From positions 62,001 through 126,000 of the forward strand of contig CP051237.1 in NCBI GenBank assembly GCA_017794825.1: 64,000 nt of DNA, in the 5' to 3' direction. This DNA is from Pararhizobium sp. GTDB taxonomy: Bacteria; Pseudomonadota; Alphaproteobacteria; Rhizobiales; Rhizobiaceae. Shown one piece after another: positions 17,404 through 25,555 of this stretch (the stretch's first letter is position 1; the number at the start of each line of letters is the position of its first letter). The notes under the pieces are model-generated. The model was not told the DNA's origin. It worked only from the letters and a program-made list of their open reading frames with translations, and ran no database searches. The translations under genes and the position numbers were made by a program.

Positions 17404-18333
17404 CTAGAACCCGACCATGTCGCCTCCCTTGAGGTTGAGGATTTCCCGTGCTTCGTCCGGCGTCGCCACTTCCAGGCCAAGCGCTTCTACAATCGTGCGA
17501 ATCTTGCGCACCTGTTCCGCGTTCGACTGCGCCAGCTGCCCGCGACCGATGTAGAGAGAATCCTCTAGCCCGACGCGCACGTTCCCGCCCAGCAGCGCAG
17601 ACTGCGTCAGGAACGCCATTTGCTGCTTGCCGATTCCAAATGCGGAAAGACGATAGTCCGAACCGAAGAGCCGGTCGGCCACCTGCTTGAAATAGACGAG
17701 GTTCTCCAGATCACCGCCGACACCGCCGGAAATCCCGAAGATGCCCTGAATGAAGTACGGCGGCTCTACCAGACCGCGATCGACGAACATCTTGAGGTTA
17801 TAGAGATGGCCAATATCGTAGCATTCGAACTCGAAGCGCGTGCCGTATTCCTGTCCGACCTCTATCATGATGCGCTCGATCATCTCGAACGTGTTCGGAT
17901 AGATCATCTTCCAGGTGCTTTCGATGTAGTCCTTTTCCCAGTCGTGCTTCCATTCGGTGTATTTTTTGCCGAGCTGGGCGACCGAAAAGTTCATCGATCC
18001 CATATTGAGGCTCGTGACTTCAGGCTTCGCGCGATGCGCCGGCGCCAGCCTTTCGTCGAGACTCATGCCCAGCCCTCCGCCGGTCGTCAGATTGAGCACG
18101 GCGTTCGTCGCCTGCTTGATCCTTGGCAGGAACTGCATGAAGAGTTCGGGATCCTGCGACGGCTTGCCGGTCTCGGGATTTCGCGCATGCAGATGGATGA
18201 TCGCAGCTCCCGCCTCTGAAGCCTCGATCGCGGAAGCCGCAATTTCGCTTGGGGTGATTGGCAAGTGCGGAGACATCGTTGGCGTATGGATGCCGCCGGT
18301 GACCGCGCAGGTGATGATAACCTTGTTACTCAT
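17404..18333 (-). CDS. Beta-keto acid cleavage enzyme (BKACE, DUF849 family)
   Basis: This 309-residue TIM-barrel protein belongs to the family founded by 3-keto-5-aminohexanoate cleavage enzyme Kce. These enzymes condense a beta-keto acid with acetyl-CoA, releasing acetoacetate and a new CoA thioester. The zinc ligands of the family fit H47 and H49 (IHLHARNP) and E257 (VRVGLED). It starts 6 nt after the 3-hydroxyacid dehydrogenase gene, so the beta-keto substrate is probably made by that enzyme. BKACE specificity varies widely (3-keto-aminohexanoate, dehydrocarnitine, beta-ketoglutarate, beta-ketoadipate and others) and cannot be assigned here. Confidence 0.93.
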   Translation of the reverse strand: MSNKVIITCAVTGGIHTPTMSPHLPITPSEIAASAIEASEAGAAIIHLHARNPETGKPSQDPELFMQFLPRIKQATNAVLNLTTGGGLGMSLDERLAPAHRAKPEVTSLNMGSMNFSVAQLGKKYTEWKHDWEKDYIESTWKMIYPNTFEMIERIMIEVGQEYGTRFEFECYDIGHLYNLKMFVDRGLVEPPYFIQGIFGISGGVGGDLENLVYFKQVADRLFGSDYRLSAFGIGKQQMAFLTQSALLGGNVRVGLEDSLYIGRGQLAQSNAEQVRKIRTIVEALGLEVATPDEAREILNLKGGDMVGF

Positions 18334-18339
18334 GAGCTG

Positions 18340-19278
18340 TTACCTGTTGTCCAAACTATTCTTGAGCGCCAGCAACTGCATCAGCGCCTTGTCGCGCCAA
18401 CGCATTCGATCTCGGATGTCGTCAGACTCCACGGCCGCACGGCGGCTCTGCTCGATTTCCTTAAGAGCGCTTTCCGGCCACGGCCTGGTGACGAGCAGCT
18501 CTTTTCCCATTTGCTGATAGTAGCGGCCGTAGCGCGTGGCGTAGTCGAGGAAACCATCAGGAGCGTTCATGTCCATCGTCTCGAACGGTCCCATGATCGC
18601 CCAGCGCAGACCGAGGCTGTGCTTCACGACAGCATCGAGATCGTCCGGCGAAATCACGCCATCCGCCACCAGGGCCACGGACTCATTGACCAGCGCCGTC
18701 TGTAGCCGGTTCATGACGAATCCGACGATTTCCTTTCGGACGACGACCGGAACCTGACCGACTGAAACAAGAATTTCGCAAACCCTGGCGACGCACTCGG
18801 CGTCGTTCCAGGGCGCTGGCGCGACTTCGACGACCGGCATCAAATGCGGAGGATTGGCCGGATGCGCGACGATGCAACGCGCCCTACCGGGCACATCGGC
18901 GAGGAAGCTGCTTCCAGGCATTGTGCTCGTCGAACTTCCGACAAAAGTTCCGGCTGGCGCCATTTCGTCCATGGCCTTGAAGATCGCATTCTTGATTTCG
19001 AGATCTTCGGGTAGGCTTTCCTGCACGTAGGATGCATTGCCAACTGCATCTTCCAGATTTTCGCTGACACTGACTGAGCCCTTGGCCTCCTTCGAGTTGT
19101 CGAGCATTCCGAGCGCCTCAAGATCTTCGAGCGCATCCGAGACGAACTCGCGCGCGGCCTCGCTGGCGGACCGATCGCGATCCCAAAGTCGGACCTGCCA
19201 CCCGGAGCGAGCAAACACGACAGCCCATCCCCTGCCGATAAGGCCCGTACCGACAATCGCGACGGAAGGCGCGGTCAT
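18340..19278 (-). CDS. 3-hydroxyacid dehydrogenase, lambda-crystallin / L-gulonate 3-dehydrogenase-like
   Basis: This 312-residue NAD-dependent enzyme of the 3-hydroxyacyl-CoA dehydrogenase fold has the dinucleotide motif GTGLIG at residues 10-15. Stretches such as CIVAHPANPP, VRKEIVGFVMNRLQ, GPFETMDMNA and WRDKALMQLLALK match, from memory, the lambda-crystallin (CRYL1) group that oxidises free 3-hydroxy acids such as L-gulonate. L-carnitine dehydrogenases are a related alternative. The ATG at MTAPSV was chosen because GGGAGGA lies 6 nt upstream; a second ATG two codons earlier overlaps the SDR stop. It is directly followed by BKACE, so it likely supplies a beta-keto acid to that enzyme. Confidence 0.88.
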   Translation of the reverse strand: MTAPSVAIVGTGLIGRGWAVVFARSGWQVRLWDRDRSASEAAREFVSDALEDLEALGMLDNSKEAKGSVSVSENLEDAVGNASYVQESLPEDLEIKNAIFKAMDEMAPAGTFVGSSTSTMPGSSFLADVPGRARCIVAHPANPPHLMPVVEVAPAPWNDAECVARVCEILVSVGQVPVVVRKEIVGFVMNRLQTALVNESVALVADGVISPDDLDAVVKHSLGLRWAIMGPFETMDMNAPDGFLDYATRYGRYYQQMGKELLVTRPWPESALKEIEQSRRAAVESDDIRDRMRWRDKALMQLLALKNSLDNR

Positions 19279-19280
19279 GC

Positions 19281-20060
19281 TCATTCCTCCCACTCGACAT
19301 TGCCGTCGACGCCGATGAACTGGCCCGAGACATGTTTGCCGTGAGGGGATGCAAGAAATTCGATCATCGCCGAGATGTCCTCGGGATCGATCAGCGTCCG
19401 CATCGAAACATAACGAAGCATCGCGGCGGCAAGCTCTTCGGGGTCCATTCCGAGTGCGTTGGCCTTGGCGTCAATGACGCGCTGTATCCGGTCACCGCGG
19501 ATCGGGCCGGGCAAAACCGCATTGACGCGAATGCCGTCCGGGCCAAGTTCCCGGGCAAGATTCATGGTCAGGCTCAAAACCGCGCCCTTGCTGACGACGT
19601 AAGGGAGGCGAAGTGGGAGTCCGACCTTTGCGCTGCCCGACGACACGTTGACGATCAGACCGCTTTTCTGCGCCTTCATCATCGGGATCGCGGAGCGGGC
19701 GAATAGAAAATGGCTGGTCACGTTGACCCGCAGCGATTCGTTCCAGTCATCGAGGGAGAGATCCTCCGCGCGACAGGTCGGACCGGCGATTCCGATATTG
19801 TTTATCAAGACGTCGAGGCCGCCGGCGTTCTGCTGCACGCTTTCAAAGATTTCCAGGACCGAGCCTTCGTCTCCCGCATCCCCTGGAATCGAGACAATGC
19901 CCTCGCAATCGGCTTCCAGCGCCTTCACGGCGTCCGTGTCAACATCCGAAACAAAGACCTGCGCCCCGCCCGCGGCAAACCGTCTTGCAGTTACATTTCC
20001 CAGTCCGCCGCCCGCAGCATTAACGAGCACGCGCAACCCTTTAAGATAGTCGCGATCCAC
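19281..20060 (-). CDS. SDR family oxidoreductase with atypical N-terminal glycine motif
   Basis: This 259-residue short-chain dehydrogenase has the catalytic triad elements S141, Y154 and K158 (YVVSK) and the NNIG motif at about 87-90. The usual TGxxxGxG cofactor loop is replaced by NAAGGGLG at residues 14-21, so the cofactor-binding turn is unusual but still glycine-rich. It is the first gene of the 14-gene minus-strand operon; the promoter and operators lie in the 106 nt between it and the divergent GntR gene. It probably oxidises or reduces a hydroxy/keto intermediate of the pathway. Confidence 0.9.
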   Translation of the reverse strand: MDRDYLKGLRVLVNAAGGGLGNVTARRFAAGGAQVFVSDVDTDAVKALEADCEGIVSIPGDAGDEGSVLEIFESVQQNAGGLDVLINNIGIAGPTCRAEDLSLDDWNESLRVNVTSHFLFARSAIPMMKAQKSGLIVNVSSGSAKVGLPLRLPYVVSKGAVLSLTMNLARELGPDGIRVNAVLPGPIRGDRIQRVIDAKANALGMDPEELAAAMLRYVSMRTLIDPEDISAMIEFLASPHGKHVSGQFIGVDGNVEWEE

Positions 20061-20083
20061 GAAGTCTCCGCCTCTGGCCCCTC

Positions 20084-20151
20084 TTGTATTTCTGATATAG
20101 CACTTTATGTCGTTGGCAGATGACTGTCAATCTGATATTTCAGAAATACAA
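20084..20151. promoter_or_regulatory. GntR-type operator region (inverted pair of TTGTATTTCTGA)
   Basis: The arms TTGTATTTCTGA (20084-20095) and TCAGAAATACAA (20140-20151) form a perfect 12-nt inverted pair spanning the divergent promoter region. Within them, TCTGATATTTCAGA (20131-20144) is a compact dyad of the form TCTG-N6-CAGA, and TCTGATATAGCACT (20091-20104) is an imperfect copy. The same core occurs upstream of the second GntR gene at 27126-27139. The right arm abuts the ribosome site of the GntR gene, consistent with autorepression. Confidence 0.7.
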
Positions 20152-20166
20152 AGGAGGCGATTCGTC

Positions 20167-20868
20167 ATGGCTGAGATGGTCAAGGCCAAGAGAAGAGGCC
20201 GCACCAAACTGCAGGCTCCGAGCTTGGAGCCGGTAGATCCCACCGCCGAGGAATCGGTTGAAAAGCAGGTCTATCGGCGTATCCGGCATGGCCTGATGAC
20301 CGGTCTCATTGCGCCGGAATCCACCCTGACTGGTCGACCACTCGCAGAGCAGCTGCAGGTCAGCGTGCAACCCGTAAGAGACGCGCTGAAGCGCCTCGAG
20401 GCGGACGGCATCCTGGAAGGAAGATCCAAGAGCGGCTTCTACCTGCGTCCGATGACTGGCGAGAAATACTGGGAAATCACCGAAATCAGGGTTCGGCTGG
20501 AAGGTCTCGCAGGCAGGCGGGCGGCCGGGAAGGTCGATCCCGCGACCATCAAGAAATTGCGCGAGATCAATACTTTGATGAGCGGCGATACGGCCGAGGG
20601 ATTCTATCTGAAACAGAATTTTGATTTCCATTTCATGATCTATTCCCGTTCGGAAATGCCCGCGCTGCTTGCGATCATCGAAAATCTCTGGGCCCGGATA
20701 GGTCCAATCCTGAACTACCACCCCCACGACTTCAATCATCAGGAAACGCTGCGCAAACACAATGCGATCATCGAGGCGCTGGAGAGACACGACGGAGAGG
20801 CCACGGAAAAGGCAATCGCCTACGATCTCGTCACGGCGGCCGAACTGATCGTTGAAAGTCTGGACTAG
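20167..20868 (+). CDS. GntR family transcriptional regulator, FCD (FadR-like) subfamily
   Basis: This 233-residue regulator has an N-terminal winged helix-turn-helix (about residues 30-95, with LAEQLQVSVQPVRDALKRLEADG) and a C-terminal all-helical FCD ligand domain. The start was set at MAEMVKAKRRG, which has AAGGAGG 9 nt upstream; an earlier in-frame ATG lies inside the operator. It diverges from the 14-gene operon and probably represses it until the substrate or an acyl/acid intermediate binds. Its 3' end overlaps the convergent dehydrogenase gene by 4 nt. Confidence 0.92.
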   Translation: MAEMVKAKRRGRTKLQAPSLEPVDPTAEESVEKQVYRRIRHGLMTGLIAPESTLTGRPLAEQLQVSVQPVRDALKRLEADGILEGRSKSGFYLRPMTGEKYWEITEIRVRLEGLAGRRAAGKVDPATIKKLREINTLMSGDTAEGFYLKQNFDFHFMIYSRSEMPALLAIIENLWARIGPILNYHPHDFNHQETLRKHNAIIEALERHDGEATEKAIAYDLVTAAELIVESLD

Positions 20869-21914
20869 GGCGCCTGCCGTTTGGCGGCGATGACGTCGCG
20901 CGCCATCTGGTCGGCTATGAGAAAGCCGGGCTCTCCCGTTGCCTCGACCCGACGCAGGATATCGACCGTTCTGTCGTGGATCGCGTCGATCAGTTCCATC
21001 ATCTCCTCGAAACTGCGATCGCGAAAATATTCCGTCGCTACGGCGATGATGCCGCCCGCATTGATGACGTAGTCCGGCGCGTAAGCGATCCCGCGTTCTT
21101 TTAGAATATAACCCGCTCGCTCCGTGAGGAGCTGGTTGTTGGCTCCGCCTGCAACGGCGCGCGCCCGCATGTTTTCCGCAACAAATTCCGTCACCGCCCC
21201 GCCGAGCGCGCAGGGCGACAGAATGTCAGTTTCCGCGAGGAGAATTTCTTCGTGATGACGCGGTTCTGCTTGATACGTATCGCAAATTCGATCCACGTTG
21301 TCCTGATCGATATCCGCGACCAGCAGCTTCGCGCCAAGCGCCGAAAGTTCCCGGCAGAGATTTCCGCCAACGCCGCCGAGACCCTGCACCGCCACCTTCA
21401 AACCGTCGAGGTCTGCTCTATCGAATACCTGATGCGCCACGGCCTCAATACCTCGACGTATGCCGTACGCGGTAAAGGGCGACGGATCGCCGCCGACGCC
21501 GTCTTCCGGAGAAAGACCGGATACATAGTCGGTTCGTTTCGCCACGACATGCATGTCAGCAGGCCCTATTCCCACATCCTCGGCGGTGATATAGCGACCG
21601 CCCAGCATCTCGACGCATTCGCCGAAAGCCAACAACAAGCTCTCGCGTGCGTCGTCCGGGACAGGTCCCAGAATGACGCTCTTTCCTCCGCCTAACTTCA
21701 GACCGGCGAGCGCATTCTTGTAGGACATCCCTTTCGACAGCTTCAAAGCGTCAGTCAGCGCCTCGTGCGCTGACTCATAGCTCCAGAGCCGACATCCGCC
21801 CGCGGACGGACCCATAACTGTCGAGTGGATCGCAATGATGGCTTTCAGACCCGAATCCTGTTCATGGACGTGCAACACTTTCTCATGTGCGTCAAAGGCA
21901 TCGTTGTCGAACAT
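20865..21914 (-). CDS. Glu/Leu/Phe/Val-type amino acid dehydrogenase
   Basis: This 349-residue NAD-dependent enzyme interconverts an L-amino acid and its 2-oxo acid plus ammonia. The family active-site lysines fit K66 (GMSYKNA) and K78 (LGGGKSV), and the Rossmann turn GLGGVGGN is at mid-protein. The length matches leucine/phenylalanine dehydrogenases rather than the longer glutamate dehydrogenases. It is the last gene of the second minus-strand operon, after the thioesterase gene. In this setting oxidative deamination of an amino acid product or substrate is the likely direction. Confidence 0.92.
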   Translation of the reverse strand: MFDNDAFDAHEKVLHVHEQDSGLKAIIAIHSTVMGPSAGGCRLWSYESAHEALTDALKLSKGMSYKNALAGLKLGGGKSVILGPVPDDARESLLLAFGECVEMLGGRYITAEDVGIGPADMHVVAKRTDYVSGLSPEDGVGGDPSPFTAYGIRRGIEAVAHQVFDRADLDGLKVAVQGLGGVGGNLCRELSALGAKLLVADIDQDNVDRICDTYQAEPRHHEEILLAETDILSPCALGGAVTEFVAENMRARAVAGGANNQLLTERAGYILKERGIAYAPDYVINAGGIIAVATEYFRDRSFEEMMELIDAIHDRTVDILRRVEATGEPGFLIADQMARDVIAAKRQAP

Positions 21915-21967
21915 TGCTGCTCTCGCTGATCTGTCTGTTCCGGCCCGCTGTTTCCTGCGAGACCGTC

Positions 21968-22384
21968 TTAGTCGTCACCCATCAACTGTTCGATCCGTTC
22001 GCGAATGGAAGGCACGACTTCCATGGCCGCGCGTTTCTTGAGATCGAACTGAACCGTCACGGATTCCATCTCGGCGGCAACGTCGCCTGTCGTAGCGTTA
22101 TGCATCACAAACAGGTTCGTCAGCGATTTGGTCCCCACCTTCACCACACGTCCGGTCACGAGCGTGAGAGCGCCGGCGGACAGTTCCGCCTTATAGGTAA
22201 CGGATGTGCGCACATCGGCCAGTCCGACGCCGGATTGGAGCTGCTCTTCGCCGAAGCCGATTGTACTGAAAAGATGGTAGGAAGCATCATCGAACATGGC
22301 CATGTAATGCCGCGTCGTCAGGTGTCCCATGACATCGCACAACCACGGATGGACCACGCCCCTGTAGCATTCGATTGGTTTCAT
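21968..22384 (-). CDS. Hotdog-fold acyl-CoA thioesterase (4HBT family)
   Basis: This 138-residue single hotdog-domain protein has the family pattern of an early HPWLCDVMGHLTTRHYMAMFDDA region, where Asp and His sit near the CoA thioester. Thioesterases of this kind accompany BKACE and 3-hydroxyacid dehydrogenase in carnitine catabolism, releasing a free acid from the CoA product of BKACE. Here the gene lies in the second operon, 18 nt after the TRAP large permease. The start at MKPIECYRG is the only Met that begins a hotdog-like sequence; a far longer open frame upstream overlaps the permease gene antiparallel to its own reading and is not coding. Confidence 0.82.
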   Translation of the reverse strand: MKPIECYRGVVHPWLCDVMGHLTTRHYMAMFDDASYHLFSTIGFGEEQLQSGVGLADVRTSVTYKAELSAGALTLVTGRVVKVGTKSLTNLFVMHNATTGDVAAEMESVTVQFDLKKRAAMEVVPSIRERIEQLMGDD

Positions 22385-22401
22385 CGTTCGATCCCGTATG
22401 T

Positions 22402-23703
22402 TCAGTTCATTTGAGACGGTAGCCAGAGCGCGAGACCCGGCCACAGGAAAAGCATCGCGACATTCAGTGCGATGAGCAGAACGAACGGCGCGGCGCCACG
22501 GAAGATTTCGCCTACCGGAACCGATGTTGCAACCCGTCTGAGCACGAACACATTCAGACCGACGGGAGGCGTAATCAGCGCTAACTCGATCATCATGGTG
22601 ATGAATATGCCGAACCAGACCTTGTCGACGCCCAACGCAACAATCACGGGAATAACGAAGGGAAGCGTCAGGATAAGCATGCCAAACGTGTCGAGGATGC
22701 AGCCGAGCACCAGGTACATGATGGCGATGAAAATCAGGACTATGACCGGATCGGCGCTGGCCCTGCCGATAAATGCGACAATACCGGATGTTATTTCCGT
22801 GTGAACCATAAAGCGCGCGAACATCACGCCGCCGATGATGATGGCGAATATCATCGAACTGATCACGCCGGTCTGATGCAGCGCGTCGCGCAGCACCGGC
22901 CAAGTCAGGCGCCCCATGGCCGCCGTGACGATCGTCACGCCTGCCGCGCCGACAGCGGAAGCTTCGGTCGGGGTAAACACGCCGCCATATATCCCGCCCA
23001 GCACGATTGCGAAGATCACCATGATCGGCAGCAACTTGGTCAGCGACCCGATACGCTCCGCCCAGGAGAATACAGGTCCTTTCGGACCGAGTTTCGGATC
23101 GAGAACACAGCGCAATACAATATATCCGGCAAAGCTCAGCGCCATCAGGATTCCCGGCAATACGCCGGCTATGAACAACGCTCCGATCGACGTCTCCGTC
23201 CAGACGCCGTAAACGACCATCGGAATACTCGGCGGGATCAGTATCGCGATGCATCCGGCCGCCGCGATGGCTCCGGTCGATATCCGCATGTCGTAGTGGT
23301 AGCGGGAGAGTTCGGGCATGACCATCTTACCCATGGTCGCGACGGCCGCGATCGATGAACCGGTCACGGCGCCGAATCCGGCGGATGTGGCTGTCGCCGT
23401 AACGACAAGGCCGCCAGGCAGTCGGCCCAGCCACTTGTAAACGCAGTCGTAGAGATCACCCGCCAGACCGGATTTCGCCACCAGTTGGCCCATGAAGATG
23501 AAGAGCGGCGCCGCGATGAGGAGAAAGTTCGTTCCGTTCTCCCAGACGAGCAGACCCAATTGCACCAGTGTCTGCGGAACACCGGTGACAATGAAACTGC
23601 CGACGACGCCGACGATGCCCAGCGCAAATGCAATCGGCACGCCGAAAATGATCAGCCCGAACAGGCAGGCGACGGCGGCTACACCCAGCCACAGCTCACT
23701 CAT
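22402..23703 (-). CDS. TRAP transporter large permease (DctM-like), second system
   Basis: This 433-residue multi-span permease has the same family landmarks as the first system (GVPIAFALGIVGVVG near the N-terminus, GCIAILIPPSIPMVVYG at mid-protein). The start codon overlaps the end of the small permease gene by 8 nt (ATGAGTGA), which fixes the N-terminus at MSELWLG. With the two upstream genes it forms a second complete TRAP transporter, distinct in sequence from the one at 14.5-17.4 kb. The thioesterase gene follows after 17 nt. Confidence 0.93.
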   Translation of the reverse strand: MSELWLGVAAVACLFGLIIFGVPIAFALGIVGVVGSFIVTGVPQTLVQLGLLVWENGTNFLLIAAPLFIFMGQLVAKSGLAGDLYDCVYKWLGRLPGGLVVTATATSAGFGAVTGSSIAAVATMGKMVMPELSRYHYDMRISTGAIAAAGCIAILIPPSIPMVVYGVWTETSIGALFIAGVLPGILMALSFAGYIVLRCVLDPKLGPKGPVFSWAERIGSLTKLLPIMVIFAIVLGGIYGGVFTPTEASAVGAAGVTIVTAAMGRLTWPVLRDALHQTGVISSMIFAIIIGGVMFARFMVHTEITSGIVAFIGRASADPVIVLIFIAIMYLVLGCILDTFGMLILTLPFVIPVIVALGVDKVWFGIFITMMIELALITPPVGLNVFVLRRVATSVPVGEIFRGAAPFVLLIALNVAMLFLWPGLALWLPSQMN

Positions 23704-24232
23704 CGAGGTTTTCTCCAACCGGCAGCGAAAGCCCCAGAGCCAGGCGCGCCAGCTGCAACGCAAAAGCAAGCGCGACCAGAACGCCGCTGACGACAAGAAC
23801 CAGGGCAAATGGCCAATAGGGCAGATCGATGAGTTCGGCCCCGTCGCCATAGCGAATCATTTCGCCAAGCCCCCTCACGGCCTGCCAGACAAAAACGATC
23901 ATGAAGACCAGTCCGACGGAGGCGGCAAGCAAGTCGGCGAGCCACCGCGACCTTCCCTTCAGGCGCACGTAGACGAGTTCCATGTAGACGTGCTGCCGGC
24001 CGAACGTGCAATAAGGCAGGCTTGCGAAGAAGACCACCAGCAGCAGCAATGTGCCGACCTCGGTCGCCGCATACAGGCTTGAATTGAAGAAATAGCGCAT
24101 GGTGACGTCGATCGTGACGAGCACGACCAGCAACGGCAGTACGATCCGCGTTCCGGCGCAGTGCATCAGATGAGAGAGACGCTGGGCCGCATGTTCGGTG
24201 CGCTCAAGCGTCTTGACCAGAATATCATGCAT
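23696..24232 (-). CDS. TRAP transporter small permease (DctQ-like), second system
   Basis: This 178-residue membrane protein has four hydrophobic segments and the central DVTMRYFFNSSLYAATE region typical of DctQ. It sits 87 nt after the binding protein gene and overlaps the large permease by 8 nt. It couples the binding protein at 24.3-25.4 kb to the permease at 22.4-23.7 kb. Confidence 0.9.
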   Translation of the reverse strand: MHDILVKTLERTEHAAQRLSHLMHCAGTRIVLPLLVVLVTIDVTMRYFFNSSLYAATEVGTLLLLVVFFASLPYCTFGRQHVYMELVYVRLKGRSRWLADLLAASVGLVFMIVFVWQAVRGLGEMIRYGDGAELIDLPYWPFALVLVVSGVLVALAFALQLARLALGLSLPVGENLDE

Positions 24233-24319
24233 GGCGCGCCTGACCGAACGGTGCCGTATTGTTGTCGGGCGGGCGCCCCGCGAACCCGGGATCGGCGTCG
24301 CAAGGCTCCCGTAATTGCA

Positions 24320-25444
24320 TCAGTTCAGGTCCTGGACCGGGTCCTCAAGCGAGAGCTGCATCAACGCGTCGGGAGACATGTCGTTATATTTTTCCTTGAG
24401 CGCCTCGATTTCCCCGATGAGCTCGGATGCAGGCTTGCCGGATTTTTCGGTTTCGGCGACCCAGGCGTCGACGACCGGCTGAAGTTTCTCGCGCCAACGT
24501 TGCAATTCTTCCGGTGGCAGTTCGATCAGTTCGACGCCGTTGGCAAGATAGGTTTCTCGCGCGTTCTCGCTGAAATCGATCCCCGTGATCTTGGAAATGG
24601 CCATACCCAGCGGCTCCTGCTGCGCATAAAAGGCCGCCTGGTCTTCCGGATCCAGCGCCGCGAACCAGTCCTTGTTGTAGCAGTGCGGAATGCCTCCGCC
24701 CGTCAGCCCGACCTTGGTGTGGTACTTGGCGACCTCAGCGATCTTATAGGGAATGAAGCCGGCGTCGACCCAGACTAGCGCGTCCGCAAGGCCCTGCTGC
24801 AGGGCGACGTATATCTCCGGATACGGGATATTCACGAAGGTCGCACCCATCGCCTCGGCTGCTTCCGGCGGAAATCCCTGCGCGACGATCTTGAGGCCTT
24901 CCAGGTCCTCCCATTTGCGAATAGGCTCCTTGCTCATGATGTCGGTGGGAGCGAACGCGCCTATGCTTCCGAAAGCAACTCCCTGGCGCTCGAATTCAGG
25001 CACAAAATACTTGTCGGCGAGTTCCTGGATGATGCGGACGGTCGCCATCGGATTTGTCGGCGACACGAAAGGTTGCTCGAAGACGCGGGTCAGTTCGAAA
25101 CCGCGTCCCTCGTGCTGGACATAGCAGGTCGCCCATTCGGCGACGCCTCCCCTGACGGCCTTGAAACCGTCACGGGGTCCGATCAGGCTGCCTGCGCCGT
25201 ATTCCTTGAACGCAAGCTCTCCGCCTGTCGCCGTGGAGACATTCTCCAGAGCCTGTCGCCAGATTGGCGGGACGATGGACGCCGGCGGAGCCGGATGCCC
25301 GAACTTCAGTTCCGCCATAGCGCCGGAGGACCCTGACGGAGCGGTGACTGTTTTGCCAGCCATCCAGTCTTCGACCAGATCGGCTCGAGCAACACCGGGA
25401 ACGGATAGACAAATTCCTGCCAGAAACAAAAGCGACTTGTGCAT
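24320..25444 (-). CDS. TRAP transporter substrate-binding protein (DctP family), second system
   Basis: This 374-residue periplasmic protein has a Sec-type signal (hydrophobic stretch to about residue 20, cleavage near ARAD). The region ELKFGHPAPPASIVPPIWRQALENV is the usual first strand and helix of DctP-type proteins, and DALVWVDAGFIPYKIAEVAKYHT fits the ligand-closing half. It differs from the first TRAP binding protein in using Sec rather than Tat export, so the two systems probably bind different solutes. The ATG at MHKSLL was preferred over a GTG two codons upstream because of the AGGTAGGTG spacing. Confidence 0.9.
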   Translation of the reverse strand: MHKSLLFLAGICLSVPGVARADLVEDWMAGKTVTAPSGSSGAMAELKFGHPAPPASIVPPIWRQALENVSTATGGELAFKEYGAGSLIGPRDGFKAVRGGVAEWATCYVQHEGRGFELTRVFEQPFVSPTNPMATVRIIQELADKYFVPEFERQGVAFGSIGAFAPTDIMSKEPIRKWEDLEGLKIVAQGFPPEAAEAMGATFVNIPYPEIYVALQQGLADALVWVDAGFIPYKIAEVAKYHTKVGLTGGGIPHCYNKDWFAALDPEDQAAFYAQQEPLGMAISKITGIDFSENARETYLANGVELIELPPEELQRWREKLQPVVDAWVAETEKSGKPASELIGEIEALKEKYNDMSPDALMQLSLEDPVQDLN

Positions 25445-25555
25445 GTTCACCTACCTTTTTTTCAATTCGGACTTCGATCAGTCGCCGAAGTCTCCCCTCA
25501 TTTTCGAAGTGGTGGGCCTGCCGTTGGGACGCCTTACGTGAACCAGGGCAAAGCC

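Noticed and set aside
21968..23254. A 428-codon frame containing the thioesterase
   Set aside because: Only the last 138 codons look like a protein; the upstream part overlaps the TRAP permease gene on the same strand in another frame.
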